NCBI RefSeq assembly: GCF_014596515.1 | Contig: NZ_MSJQ01000385.1 | Coordinates: 1 to 64,000 of the forward strand | DNA length: 64,000 bases | Reading direction: 5' to 3' | Source: Streptomyces sp. CBMA156 | Lineage (GTDB): Bacteria; Actinomycetota; Actinomycetes; Streptomycetales; Streptomycetaceae | In this document: positions 7,655 through 16,577 of the stretch, piece by piece | How the letters are laid out: each line of letters starts with the position of its first letter | Numbering within the stretch: the stretch's first letter is position 1 | The notes under the pieces: generated by a model | Told to the model about the DNA's origin: nothing | Seen by the model: the letters and a program-made list of their open reading frames with translations, nothing else | Databases searched by the model: none | Made by a program: the position numbers and the translations under genes

Positions 7655-9064
7655 GCCGCCCGCCGTCACCCGGATCCGCATCGGGCTCGCCGCCCGCAGT
7701 GTGATCCCCTGGGCGAGCGCCACCCGCTGGTCGACCGCCTCGATCTCGAAGTCCCGCAGCAGCACCCCCAGCGCCAGTACCGCCTCCAGCATCGAGAAGT
7801 GCTGCCCGATGCAGGCCCGCGGCCCGCCGCCGAACGGGAACCAGGCGTAGCGGTGCCTGGTTTTCTCCGCCTCCGGCAGGAAGCGGTCGGGGTCGAAGCG
7901 CTCCGGGTCCACCCAGTGGTCCGGGTGCCGGTGGGTGACCAGCGGCGCGACCACGACCTGCGCCCCCGCCGGGATCACGTACCCGCCGATGACGGTCTCC
8001 GCGACCGCCCGCCGCCCGCCCAGCGCCGCCGCCGGGTAGAGCCGCATCGCCTCCTTCAGCACCCGGGTGATGTACGGCAGCGCGTCCAGGTCCGCCGCCG
8101 TGGGCGCCCGCCCGGCCAGGACGGTCCGCGCCTCCTCCCTGGCGAGCCTCCGCTGCTCGGGGTGCTTGGCCAGCAGGTGCAGCGCGAAGGCCAGCGCGGT
8201 GGCCGTGGTCTCGTGTCCGGCGAGCAGGAACACCAGGACCTGGTCGCGGAGTTCGTCCGGGTCCAGCCGGTCGCCGTGCTCGTCGCGGGCCCGCCCGAGC
8301 AGGGTGAGCAGGTCGTCCGCGGCCTCGTCGACACCGTCACGCGTAGCCCGTTCGGCGATGATCCGGTCGCAGACCTCGTACAGCGCCCGCCGGGCCTCCG
8401 CACCGCGCCGGTTCGACGGGGTCGGCCAGGTGCGCGGGAGCCGTATCGGCGCGTAGCCACGCTCCTTCACGTACTCGCCGAGCACCGGGAAGCTGCGGTG
8501 CACCACCGCCACCGCCTCCTCCACGTCGGTGCCGAAGAGGACGCGCGCGACCGTCCGCAGCGCGAACCTGGAGGTCTCCTCCGCCGCGTCCACCACCCCG
8601 CCGGGCACCGCCCGCCAGCGATCGGCGAGCGACTGCGCCTCCCGGGCGATCGCGTCCGCGTAGCCGTCCACCCGGCGCCGGGTGAACAGCGGCTGGACCA
8701 GCCGGCGCTGGCGCTGGTACTCCGCGTCCTGGCTGGTCAGCAGGCCGTTGCCGACGTTGGTCCGCAGCTCGTCGTAGAAGGCATCCTCCTTGCGGAAGTT
8801 GGCCGCCTCGCCGGCCAGCACCTGGTGGACACCCTCCGGCGAGAACACCCCGTAGAAGTCGGCCCGCAGCCCGGGCGGCCCGGCCTGGAAGTGCACCACG
8901 TCGCCGTGGTCGCGGCGGGCCGCGAGGTAGCTGCGCAGCGGGCGGCGGGTGAGGTCGAACAGCGATCCGAGCAGCGGGATCCCGGCCGGGACGGGTATGG
9001 CGGAGGTGGGTGCGGGCACCGGGACGCCCGCGGGAACGGGAACGGAGACTGCTTCGGTGGCCAT
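7652..9064 (-). CDS. Cytochrome P450
   Basis: The product (470 aa) has all core P450 motifs. The I-helix AGHETTATA lies near 280-288, the K-helix ExxR is KEAMRLYP near 335, and the haem loop FPFGGGPRACIGQHF near 408-422 holds the Cys ligand. The haem loop and KEAMRLYP style resemble CYP102/eukaryote-like P450s more than the CYP154/157 enzymes usually found as CvnE, so a conservon role is doubtful although it sits just upstream of the MHYT-cvn genes on the same strand. The first 25 residues are a Val/Pro/Ala repeat. ATG 9064 follows AAGGAG. No ferredoxin gene is adjacent. Substrate unknown. Confidence 0.95.
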   Translation of the reverse strand: MATEAVSVPVPAGVPVPAPTSAIPVPAGIPLLGSLFDLTRRPLRSYLAARRDHGDVVHFQAGPPGLRADFYGVFSPEGVHQVLAGEAANFRKEDAFYDELRTNVGNGLLTSQDAEYQRQRRLVQPLFTRRRVDGYADAIAREAQSLADRWRAVPGGVVDAAEETSRFALRTVARVLFGTDVEEAVAVVHRSFPVLGEYVKERGYAPIRLPRTWPTPSNRRGAEARRALYEVCDRIIAERATRDGVDEAADDLLTLLGRARDEHGDRLDPDELRDQVLVFLLAGHETTATALAFALHLLAKHPEQRRLAREEARTVLAGRAPTAADLDALPYITRVLKEAMRLYPAAALGGRRAVAETVIGGYVIPAGAQVVVAPLVTHRHPDHWVDPERFDPDRFLPEAEKTRHRYAWFPFGGGPRACIGQHFSMLEAVLALGVLLRDFEIEAVDQRVALAQGITLRAASPMRIRVTAGG

Positions 9065-9179
9065 CGGCACTCCTTGCGCGGGGATGTGCCCGTCGACGCC
9101 GCCGACGGGCAGTCGGCACCGGACGGAGCCGAGCCCGGACCCGCCCGGCCGAACCGACCCGCCCGGCTCCGGCCCCGCC

Positions 9180-9377
9180 TCACTCGTATTCGGTGCCCCC
9201 CTTGCGGGTCGGGTAAGCGTCACCGGCCACCTCGGCGATCGCACGCCCCCCGAGCGCGGGGCTCCAGCGTTCGGCGAGCGGCCGCACCACCACGCCTGCG
9301 CGCCGGTGCGGTTCACGTCCGGGGAAGGCCTCCTCGCTCCGGGCGAACCCCAGGACGGTCTCCGGACCGAACGGCAC
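9180..9377 (-). CDS. Small hypothetical protein (uncertain)
   Basis: A 65-codon GTG-started frame ends in GGTEYE. Third positions are mostly G or C and the composition is protein-like (RSEEAFPGREPHRR, PLAERWSPALG), but no convincing ribosome site precedes the start and I recognise no family. It lies upstream of the P450 gene on the same strand, 115 bp before its start. It might be a short gene cotranscribed with the P450, or chance coding. Confidence 0.3.
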   Translation of the reverse strand: MPFGPETVLGFARSEEAFPGREPHRRAGVVVRPLAERWSPALGGRAIAEVAGDAYPTRKGGTEYE

Positions 9378-9514
9378 TCGCCGCCCGGGCGGCCCGCCGC
9401 CGTCGCCCCACGGGTCCGCCCCGTCACGTCCACCGGGCCCGCTTGAGCTGCCTGAGCCGTCCCACGGCAGCAGGGAGGCCGGCGCCGGGCCCGCCCGTGC
9501 GAACCGACAGGGGA

Positions 9515-9543
9515 TGTATCGCTCGTATTTGCGGCACTATGAT
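9515..9543 (+). promoter_or_regulatory. Candidate modABC promoter/operator
   Basis: TATGAT at 9538-9543 is a good -10 box with a weak -35-like TGTATC 17 bases upstream. The same stretch carries an imperfect inverted repeat, CGCTCGTA and TATGATCG (six of eight matching), of the kind a molybdate-responsive regulator could use. modA begins 71 bp downstream. Confidence 0.4.
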
Positions 9544-9614
9544 CGCCGTCGTGGCCGCACCTGCGACCAGTCCCTCGCGCCTCATTCGGCGCGTACCCGG
9601 GAGGGGAAGCCCCG

Positions 9615-10466
9615 ATGAGCACCCGTACGACCACCACCCGCAGGCTCACCGTCGCCGTCGCGGCGGTCCTCGCTCTCGGCCTCGGGGTCACCGCCTGCGG
9701 CAGCGACGGCGGCAAGTCCTCCGGTTCCACCGCCTCCTCGGACGGCTCCGCCGCCCCGTCCGCGGCCGGCAGCGGCGGCGTCCCCAAGGCCTCGGGGACC
9801 GTCACCGTCTTCGCCGCCGCCTCCCTCAAGGAGACCTTCACCGACCTCGGCAAGAAGTTCGAGGCCGCCAACCCGGGCTCCAAGGTCACCTTCAACTTCG
9901 GCGGCAGCTCCGGCCTCGCCACCAGCATCAACTCCGGTGCCCCGGCGGACGTTTTCGCCGCCGCCAGCCCCGCCACCATGAAGACCGTGACGGACGCGGG
10001 CGGCGCCGCCGGGCAGCCGACGACCTTCGTCAGGAACGCGCTCACCATCGCCGTCCCCAAGGGCAACCCCAAGCACATCGCCGGCCTCAAGGACCTCACC
10101 GCCTCCGGCGTCAAGGTCGCCCTGTGCGCGAAGGAGGTGCCGTGCGGCGCCGCCGCCCAGACCGCGCTCAAGGCCGCCGCCGTCGACCTCACCCCGGTCA
10201 CCCTGGAGCAGGACGTCAAGGGCGCGCTCACCAAGGTCGAACTGGGCGAGGTCGACGCCTCACTGGTGTACCGGACCGACGTGCGGGCCGATGCTGCGAA
10301 GATCGACGGTGTGGACTTCCCCGAGGCCGACAAGGCCGTGAACGACTACCCGATCGCCGCGCTCGCCAAGGCACCCAACAAGGACGGCGCCGCCGCCTTC
10401 GTCGCGTACGTCCAGTCGCCCGAGGCCAAGCAGGTGCTGACCGCGGCGGGCTTCCAGGCGCCGTGA
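9615..10466 (+). CDS. modA: Molybdate-binding lipoprotein ModA
   Basis: The product (283 aa) is the solute-binding part of a molybdate ABC importer. A lipoprotein signal ends in GVTAC with the acylated Cys at residue 28, then a Ser/Gly-rich linker to about 60. The mature ModA fold opens with VTVFAAASLKETF and continues with FNFGGSSGLATSI, GAPADVFAAAS and VDASLVYRTDV, which are the typical oxyanion-binding segments. ATG 9615 follows GGGAGGGGAAG. The stop overlaps modB by four bases, so the three mod genes form one operon. Confidence 0.95.
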   Translation: MSTRTTTTRRLTVAVAAVLALGLGVTACGSDGGKSSGSTASSDGSAAPSAAGSGGVPKASGTVTVFAAASLKETFTDLGKKFEAANPGSKVTFNFGGSSGLATSINSGAPADVFAAASPATMKTVTDAGGAAGQPTTFVRNALTIAVPKGNPKHIAGLKDLTASGVKVALCAKEVPCGAAAQTALKAAAVDLTPVTLEQDVKGALTKVELGEVDASLVYRTDVRADAAKIDGVDFPEADKAVNDYPIAALAKAPNKDGAAAFVAYVQSPEAKQVLTAAGFQAP

Positions 10467-11380
10467 GCGACCGCAGCACCGGCCCCGGAGAGAACCGCCC
10501 CGGCCGGGACCTCAGGACCGGCAACGCCGAGGGCCGCGGGACGGGACCCGCGAAGTCCCTGCCGCGCCACCACCCGGGCACCCGCCCGCGCGGCCGCCGC
10601 CCGCACCGCGTCCCGGTCACGCTGCTGCTCCCTGCGCTGCTCGGACTGGCGTTCCTGGTCCTACCCCTGGTCGGTCTGCTGATCCGGGCGCCCTGGAGCA
10701 GCCTGTCCGAGCAGCTCACCAGCACCGCCGTCTGGGACGCGCTGCGGCTGTCGCTGATCAGCGCGACCGCGGCGACCGCGGTCTCGCTGGTCCTCGGCGT
10801 CCCGCTGGCCTGGCTGCTCGCCCGCACCGAGCTGCCCGGCCGGCGGGTGATCCGGGCGCTGGTCACCCTGCCGCTGGTGCTGCCGCCGGTGGTCGGCGGT
10901 GTGGCGCTGCTGCTGGTGCTCGGGCGGCGCGGCATCGTCGGCTCCTGGCTGGACTCGGCCTTCGGCATCACGCTGCCGTTCACCACCACCGGGGTCGTGA
11001 TCGCCGAGGCGTTCGTGGCGATGCCCTTCCTGGTGATCAGCGTCGAGGGGGCGCTGCGGGCCGCCGATCCCCGCTACGAGGAGGCCGCCGCGACCCTGGG
11101 CGCCTCCCGGCTGACCGCGTTCCGGCGGGTCACCCTGCCGCTGATCGCCCCGGGGATCGCCGCCGGAGCCGTCCTGGCCTGGGCCAGGGCGCTCGGCGAG
11201 TTCGGCGCGACGATCACCTTCGCGGGCAACTTCCCCGGCCGCACCCAGACCATGCCGCTGGCCGTCTACCTGGCCATGGAGTCCGACCCGCAGGCGGCGA
11301 TCGCGCTGTCACTGGTGCTGCTGGTGGTCTCCGTCGCCGTCCTGGCCGGCCTGCGCGACCGCTGGCTGTCGACGCCGTGA
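10463..11380 (+). CDS. modB: Molybdate ABC transporter permease ModB
   Basis: The product (305 aa) is the inner-membrane channel subunit. After about 50 hydrophilic residues rich in Arg, Pro and Gly there are about six membrane helices. The ATPase-contact loop is EEAAATLGASRLTAFRRVTLP, and the following ALGEFGATITFAGN is characteristic of ModB. The GTG start at 10463 overlaps modA by GTGA. The long basic N-terminal extension is not usual for ModB and may mean that the true start lies further in, but the overlap favours 10463. Confidence 0.93.
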   Translation: MSDRSTGPGENRPGRDLRTGNAEGRGTGPAKSLPRHHPGTRPRGRRPHRVPVTLLLPALLGLAFLVLPLVGLLIRAPWSSLSEQLTSTAVWDALRLSLISATAATAVSLVLGVPLAWLLARTELPGRRVIRALVTLPLVLPPVVGGVALLLVLGRRGIVGSWLDSAFGITLPFTTTGVVIAEAFVAMPFLVISVEGALRAADPRYEEAAATLGASRLTAFRRVTLPLIAPGIAAGAVLAWARALGEFGATITFAGNFPGRTQTMPLAVYLAMESDPQAAIALSLVLLVVSVAVLAGLRDRWLSTP

Positions 11381-11471
11381 CCGCGCCCGCACCCGCCGCC
11401 TCGGCCTCCACCTCTGAGATCGCCGCTGACACCGCCTCGGACCTTCCCCCGCACACCTGGACGCCGCCCCG

Positions 11472-12548
11472 ATGAGCACCGAACGCCTCCCCGGCCCCGC
11501 CCTGGACGCCCGTCTGCGGGTCGAGCGCGCCGCGTTCGCCCTCGACCTCGCCCTCACCGCCGCCCCCGGCGAGGTGGTCGCGCTGCTCGGCCCCAACGGC
11601 GCCGGCAAGTCCACCGCCCTGCGCGCCCTCGCCGGACTGCTCCCGCTCACCGGCGGCCACCTGCGCCTGGACGGCCGTCTCCTGGAGGACCCGGAGCGGC
11701 GCGTGCACACCCCCGCCGAGGAGCGGCCGGTCGGCGTGGTGTTCCAGGACTACCTGCTGTTCCCGCACCTCAGCGCGCTCGACAACGTCGCCTTCGGCCC
11801 GCGCTGCCAGGGCCGCCCCAAGCGCGAGGCACGGGCCGAGGCGGCCGGCTGGCTGGAGCTGATGGGCCTGGCCGACCACGCGACGGTCCGTCCCGGCCGG
11901 CTCTCCGGCGGTCAGGCCCAGCGGGTGGCACTGGCCCGCGCCCTCGCCGTACGCCCCCGGCTGCTCCTGCTGGACGAGCCGCTGGCCGCCCTGGACGCCC
12001 GCACCCGGCTCGACGTACGGGCCCAACTGCGGCGTCATCTCGCCGAGTTCGAGGCGGTGGCGGTGCTGGTGACGCACGACCCGCTGGACGCGATGGTGCT
12101 GGCCGACCGGCTGGTGGTGATCGAGGACGGGCAGGAGGTGCAGTCCGGCAGCCCGGCGGAGGTCGCCCGGCGCCCGCGCACCGACTACATCGCCCGGCTG
12201 GTCGGGCTGAACCTCTACCAGGGGCGGGCCGACGGCAGCCGGGTCACGCTCCCGGACGGCACGGTCCTCGCCACCACCGAGGAACTGGACGGTCCGGCCT
12301 TCGTCGCCTTCCCTCCCTCCGCCGTGACGCTGTACCGGGAGCGCCCGCTGACCAGCGCGCGCAACCTGTGGCAGGCCGAGGTCACCGGGCTGGACCTGCA
12401 CGGCGACCAGGTCCGCGCCGAACTCGCCGGCGAGCTGCCGATGGCCGCCGACCTCACCCCGGCCGCCGTCGCGGAGCTGGAGCTGGCGCCGGGCGTCCCG
12501 GTCTGGGCCTCGGTCAAGGCCGCCCAGACCCACGCCTACCCGGCCTGA
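11472..12548 (+). CDS. modC: Molybdate ABC transporter ATPase ModC
   Basis: The product (358 aa) has Walker A LGPNGAGKST near 38, the Q-loop VVFQDYLLFP, signature RLSGGQAQRVALARA, Walker B LLLLDEPLAALD and the switch His in LVTHD. A C-terminal region from about 250 fits the TOBE domain that binds molybdate in ModC. ATG 11472 lies 91 bp after modB; the ribosome site is weak. The stop codon lies at the head of a series of 16-bp repeats. Confidence 0.94.
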   Translation: MSTERLPGPALDARLRVERAAFALDLALTAAPGEVVALLGPNGAGKSTALRALAGLLPLTGGHLRLDGRLLEDPERRVHTPAEERPVGVVFQDYLLFPHLSALDNVAFGPRCQGRPKREARAEAAGWLELMGLADHATVRPGRLSGGQAQRVALARALAVRPRLLLLDEPLAALDARTRLDVRAQLRRHLAEFEAVAVLVTHDPLDAMVLADRLVVIEDGQEVQSGSPAEVARRPRTDYIARLVGLNLYQGRADGSRVTLPDGTVLATTEELDGPAFVAFPPSAVTLYRERPLTSARNLWQAEVTGLDLHGDQVRAELAGELPMAADLTPAAVAELELAPGVPVWASVKAAQTHAYPA

Positions 12549-12561
12549 CGGGCCCGGCCGT

Positions 12562-12625
12562 CCCTGACCCGCCCGCCCCCTGACCCGTCCGCCCCTTGCC
12601 CCGGCCGTCCCCTGATCCGGCCGCC
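12562..12625. repeat. 16-bp degenerate tandem repeat, four units, after modC
   Basis: Units begin at 12562, 12578, 12594 and 12610 and follow CCCTGACCCGYCCGCC with a few changes. The modC stop region (CCTGACGGGCCCG, 12544-12556) resembles the same unit, so the array seems to grow out of the stop codon. Confidence 0.65.
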
Positions 12626-12654
12626 CCACGACAAGGGCACCCCGGCAGGCCGCT

Positions 12655-12674
12655 CGGTGCCCGGCCGGGCACCG
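12655..12674. terminator. Bidirectional terminator between modC and the response regulator
   Basis: CGGTGCCCGGCCGGGCACCG is a perfect 20-bp palindrome placed between the convergent ends of modC and the response-regulator gene (stop at 12676). Confidence 0.75.
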
Positions 12675-12675
12675 G

Positions 12676-13335
12676 TCACTCCGCCGGCTCGACGAACCCC
12701 GACTCGTACGCCGCGATCACCGCCTGGGTGCGGTCCCGTGCGCCCAGCTTCGCCAGCACGCTGCTGACGTGCGTCTTCACCGTCTGCACGCCGACGAACA
12801 GCTGCTCGGCGATCTCCCCGTTGCTGAGGCCTCGGGCGACCAGCCGCAGCACCTCCGCCTCGCGCTCGGTCAGCGCCGCCCGCTCCATCGCCGCCCGGGC
12901 ACCCGGGTTGCCGTGCCCGGCGGCCAGCCGGCGGATCGCGGCCGGGAACAGCAGCGACTCGCCCGCCGCCACCAGCCGTACCGCCTGCGCGATCTCGGCC
13001 GGACGGGTGCGCTTGAGCAGGAAGCCGTCGGCGCCCGCGCGCAGTGCCTGGTACACGTAGTCGTCGTTCTCGAAGGTGGTCACGACCAGGATCCGCGGCG
13101 GGCGCTCCCCCGGTGCGCCGGGGCGCAGCAGTTCGCGGGTGGCCGCCAGGCCGTCCAGCACCGGCATCCGGACGTCCATCAGCACCACCTGCGGACGCAG
13201 CGCGCGGGCCAGGGCGACCGCTTCCGCGCCGTCGGCCGCCTCGCCGACCACCCGCAGGTCCCCCTGCGCCTCCAGAACGGCTCGCAGGCCGGCCCGGATC
13301 AGCTCCTCGTCGTCGGCGAGGAGGATGTCCGTCAT
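12676..13335 (-). CDS. NarL/FixJ-family response regulator
   Basis: The product (219 aa) has a receiver domain (ADDEE near the start, phosphoacceptor Asp in VVLMDVRMP, Thr in VVTTFEND, Lys in LLKRTRP) and a C-terminal LuxR-type helix-turn-helix (LTEREAEVLRLVARGLSNG, TVKTHVSSVLAKLG). ATG 13335 gives the usual N-terminus; a GTG at 13383 that overlaps the kinase stop by four bases would add 16 residues. It pairs with the kinase gene immediately upstream and probably controls the divergent ABC exporter operon. Confidence 0.93.
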   Translation of the reverse strand: MTDILLADDEELIRAGLRAVLEAQGDLRVVGEAADGAEAVALARALRPQVVLMDVRMPVLDGLAATRELLRPGAPGERPPRILVVTTFENDDYVYQALRAGADGFLLKRTRPAEIAQAVRLVAAGESLLFPAAIRRLAAGHGNPGARAAMERAALTEREAEVLRLVARGLSNGEIAEQLFVGVQTVKTHVSSVLAKLGARDRTQAVIAAYESGFVEPAE

Positions 13336-13379
13336 CCCGGCGGTGGCTGCGGCCGGACCTTCCCTCACAAGATCGTTCG

Positions 13380-14663
13380 TCACGTACCCAAGCGTAGGGG
13401 CAGCCGGACGGTCAGCACCCACTGCCCGTTCCCGTCTTCCGGCGTCCCCGCCGTCGCCTCCCCGCCGAGCAGGGTGGCGCGCTCGCGGATGCCGCGCAAT
13501 CCCTTGCCACCCTTACGCGTTGCGCCTCTGCCCGCCCCACCGGCCGAGGCCCGCACCGTCCCGTCCGCCGAACGTCCCACGCCGGGCAGCCGGTTGGCGC
13601 AGCTCAGCTCCAACATGCCGTCGCGGACGGCGATCCGGATGTCGACCGGTTCGCCGTGGGCGTACTTGAGCGCGTTGGTGACGCCCTCCTGGACGATCCG
13701 GTACGACTCCCGGGAGAGCACCCCCGGCAGTGTGCCGGGCGGCACCTCGACCCGCGCGTCCACCGGGCTGCCGGCCGCCCGGGCGGTGTCGAACAGCGCG
13801 GGCAGCTGGTCGATTCCGGGCTGTTCGGTGGCCACCCCGTTCGCCCCGGCCGGGGTCTCGCGCAGCAGGACGAGGGTGCGTTCGAGGTCGTCCATGGCCC
13901 GCCGGCCGGTCTCCTCGATGACTTCGAGCGCCTTGGCGACGAAGGCCGGATCCCCGACCTCGCGCGCGGCTCCCGCCTGGAGGACCGTCACCGTCAGGGC
14001 GTGGCCGATCGAGTCGTGCAGCTCGCGGGCCAGCCGGTTGCGCTCCAGCAGGCGTTCGGCCCGCAGCTCCGCCTCGGCCAGCCGCTCGGCCGGGGACGGC
14101 CCCAGCAGCCGTACGGCCATGGCGAGTTGGAGGCGGCCCGCGTACACCAGGAACCAGCCGGAGCCGAGCACCATCAGCGGGGAGAACGGGAGGTACCAGA
14201 GCGCCCGCGGACCGGTCAGCCCCTGGTAGCCGGCGGTGAGTGCGAAGACCAGTGCGAAGCCGACCGCCGAACCGAGCGCGACCCGACCGATCACCCAGCC
14301 GGCCGTGCGCCTCCGGTCGGCCCAGGTGCGGGAGGGCTCGGTGGCGATGTCCTCCTCGCGGTCGGGCACCAGCAGCAGGCGGGCCTGCACGCCTTCGGCT
14401 CGCCGTGCCGCCGGGATGAGCGCGGCGAGGGCCAGCAGCACGGTGTCCAGCGCGATGCTCTTCATCAGGATCTCGCCGAGGCCCTTGTCCCCCGTCCCCG
14501 GATAGACCATCAGCACGATGCCCGCGAAGATCCACCCGACCAGCAGGTGCAGCAGTCGTGCGTAGGTGGCGCCGGCCGTCAGCGGCGTGACGATCCCGGG
14601 AACCCTGCTTCCCGGCGCGGCGGTTCCGGACACCGCGCTCTTCAGCGCTGCGATCGTGGACAT
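13380..14663 (-). CDS. Sensor histidine kinase, HPK7/NarX-like
   Basis: The product (427 aa) has four to five membrane helices in the first 190 residues with a cytoplasmic loop (LLLVPDREEDIATEP). The dimerisation block RNRLARELHDSIGHALTV carries the phospho-His, followed by a HATPase_c domain (EGVTNALKYAHGEPV; GKGLRGIRERATLLGG). The lineup is that of kinases that partner NarL-type regulators. ATG 14663 follows GGCAGGA. It diverges from the ABC exporter genes with about 200 bp between starts. Confidence 0.93.
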   Translation of the reverse strand: MSTIAALKSAVSGTAAPGSRVPGIVTPLTAGATYARLLHLLVGWIFAGIVLMVYPGTGDKGLGEILMKSIALDTVLLALAALIPAARRAEGVQARLLLVPDREEDIATEPSRTWADRRRTAGWVIGRVALGSAVGFALVFALTAGYQGLTGPRALWYLPFSPLMVLGSGWFLVYAGRLQLAMAVRLLGPSPAERLAEAELRAERLLERNRLARELHDSIGHALTVTVLQAGAAREVGDPAFVAKALEVIEETGRRAMDDLERTLVLLRETPAGANGVATEQPGIDQLPALFDTARAAGSPVDARVEVPPGTLPGVLSRESYRIVQEGVTNALKYAHGEPVDIRIAVRDGMLELSCANRLPGVGRSADGTVRASAGGAGRGATRKGGKGLRGIRERATLLGGEATAGTPEDGNGQWVLTVRLPLRLGT

Positions 14664-14863
14664 CGGGCCATCCTGCCAGGCCGCCGTCGTCCTCCGGCTC
14701 CCGCACCGGTCCGCCCACGACCTCCCTCCCGGGAGGGAGACGGCTCCCCGCGCCGGCGGGATCCGCCGCACCGGCCCGCTCCGGTCGAATGGAGCCACCG
14801 CCGGGGCCCACCACAGCCGGCACCGGCGGAGACCACCGACGACGGGAACGAAGGGAGCGGGCC

Positions 14864-15781
14864 GTGATCGAGATCCGGGGCCTGACCAAGGAGTACGACG
14901 GCCGACGCGTCGTCGACGACCTGACGTTCGAGGTCCGGCCCGGCGTGGTGACCGGCTTCCTCGGCCCGAACGGCGCCGGCAAGAGCACCACCATGCGCCT
15001 TGCCCTCGGCCTCGACCGTCCGACCGCCGGACACGCCCTGATCGGCGGCCGGCCGTACGTCGAACTCCCCGACCCGCTGCGGACGGTCGGAGCGCTGCTG
15101 GACGCCCAGGCCCTGCACGGCGGCCGGACCGCGCACGGCCACCTGCGCTGGCTCGCCGCGAGCAACGGGCTGCCGGCCCGCCGGGTCGACGAAGTGCTCG
15201 GCCAGGTCGGTCTCGCCGACGCCGCCGGGCGGCGGGTCCGGGGCTTCTCCCTCGGCATGCGCCAGCGCCTGGGAGTCGCCGCCGCACTGCTCGGCGACCC
15301 GCCGGTGCTGCTGCTGGACGAACCGGTGAACGGCCTGGACCCGGAAGGCATCCGCTGGATCCGCACCCTGCTGCGCGACCTGGCCGCGGAGGGCAGGTCG
15401 GTCCTGGTCTCCTCCCACCTGATGACCGAAATGGCCCTCACCGCCGACCACTTGGTGGTGATCGGGCGCGGACGGCTGCTCGCCGACGCCGCCACCTCCG
15501 AGTTCATCGACCGTCACGGCCGCACCCGGGTCAGGGTCCGCGCCGTCGACCCGGCCAAGCTCGCCGCCCTGCTCGGCGACACCGGCCACGGCCTCGACGC
15601 CACCGAAGTCGGCGACGGCGCCTGGGAGGTGAGCGGCGCCGAACCCGAGCGGATCGCCGCGCTCGCCGCCGCCAACGGCGTGGTGCTGTACGAGATCGCC
15701 GTGCAACAGGACTCACTGGAGGAGGCGTTCATGCGGATGACCGCCGACAGCGTCGAGTACCGGGCGGAGGTCGCCCCGTGA
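14864..15781 (+). CDS. ABC exporter ATP-binding protein
   Basis: The product (305 aa) is a DrrA/CcmA-like ATPase with Walker A LGPNGAGKST near 40, signature FSLGMRQRLGVAAALL, Walker B LLLDEPVNGLDP and switch His in SSHLMTEM. The C-terminal 90 residues fit the extension common in exporters of this type. GTG 14864 follows AAGGGAG. The stop overlaps the first permease gene by GTGA. Substrate is unknown; a lipid, peptide or antibiotic efflux role is usual for this arrangement beside a two-component pair. Confidence 0.92.
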   Translation: MIEIRGLTKEYDGRRVVDDLTFEVRPGVVTGFLGPNGAGKSTTMRLALGLDRPTAGHALIGGRPYVELPDPLRTVGALLDAQALHGGRTAHGHLRWLAASNGLPARRVDEVLGQVGLADAAGRRVRGFSLGMRQRLGVAAALLGDPPVLLLDEPVNGLDPEGIRWIRTLLRDLAAEGRSVLVSSHLMTEMALTADHLVVIGRGRLLADAATSEFIDRHGRTRVRVRAVDPAKLAALLGDTGHGLDATEVGDGAWEVSGAEPERIAALAAANGVVLYEIAVQQDSLEEAFMRMTADSVEYRAEVAP

Positions 15782-16548
15782 ACGCGCCGCCCACTGCCGC
15801 ATCCCTCTCCCCGGGCCCGGCCCGCAACGCCCTGCGCGCCGAGGGGATCAAGCTCACCACGCTCCGCTCGCTCTGGATCACCCCACTGCTCGCCCTGGCG
15901 CTCACCGCCGGCGCCACCACCGCCATCGGTGCCGCCCTCGGCGGCAAGGACCACAGCATCACCGACGACCCCGGTGTCGGGATCTTCTACGGACTCAACT
16001 TCGGCCAGGCGGCGCTGATCTGCTTCGGCATCCTGCTGATCGGCCAGGAGTTCAACACCCGCATGCTGGACGTGTCGCTCACCGCCGTCCCGCGACGCGG
16101 CCGGCTCTACGGCGCCAAGCTGACGCTCGGCGCGCTGGTCGGGCTGGCGGTCGGCACCGTCGGCACGGCGGGCGCCTTCGCCGGGTACGCCGCCACCGTC
16201 CCCGCCGACTGGGACGGGCCCGCCTTCGTCCGCGCGGCCGTCGCCGGAGTGCTCTACCAGACGCTGCTGGTGGTGTTCTGCCTCGGGACAACCGCCCTGC
16301 TGGGCAACCTCACCGCCGCCATGGGCCTGCTGGTCCCGTCCCTCTTCCTGCTCTCCCCGCTGCTCGGCGGCGTGCCCGGGGTGCGCGGGGTGGTCCAGTT
16401 CCTGCCCGACCGGGCCGGACAGTACGCGCTGCGGTACGCGGACGACCCGCAGGTGGCCTACGGCCACTGGACCGGGTTGCTGATCATGGCGCTCTGGACC
16501 GCCCTGGCGGCGTACGGCGGCCTGCGCGCCCTGCGACGTACCAAGTGA
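15778..16548 (+). CDS. ABC exporter permease, paralogue 1
   Basis: The product (256 aa) has six predicted membrane helices and a short cytoplasmic start (ALRAEGIKLTTLRSLW). The block GQEFNTRMLDVSLTAVPRRG after the second helix is shared with the next gene almost residue for residue. Start at GTG 15778 overlaps the ATPase stop. It is half of a tandem duplicate pair; the two permeases probably form a heterodimer with the upstream ATPase. Confidence 0.88.
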   Translation: MNAPPTAASLSPGPARNALRAEGIKLTTLRSLWITPLLALALTAGATTAIGAALGGKDHSITDDPGVGIFYGLNFGQAALICFGILLIGQEFNTRMLDVSLTAVPRRGRLYGAKLTLGALVGLAVGTVGTAGAFAGYAATVPADWDGPAFVRAAVAGVLYQTLLVVFCLGTTALLGNLTAAMGLLVPSLFLLSPLLGGVPGVRGVVQFLPDRAGQYALRYADDPQVAYGHWTGLLIMALWTALAAYGGLRALRRTK

Positions 16549-16577
16549 CCACGGGGGAAAGGAAGTCGAGGACGAAC

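Noticed and set aside
7537..7660. Possible CRISPR-like array
   Set aside because: Units are 7 bp, contiguous and without spacers, and no cas gene is present.
7652..9064. P450 as a classical conservon CvnE
   Set aside because: Motifs differ from the CYP154/157 type and a separate 3' end with a terminator-like array separates it from the MHYT-cvn genes.
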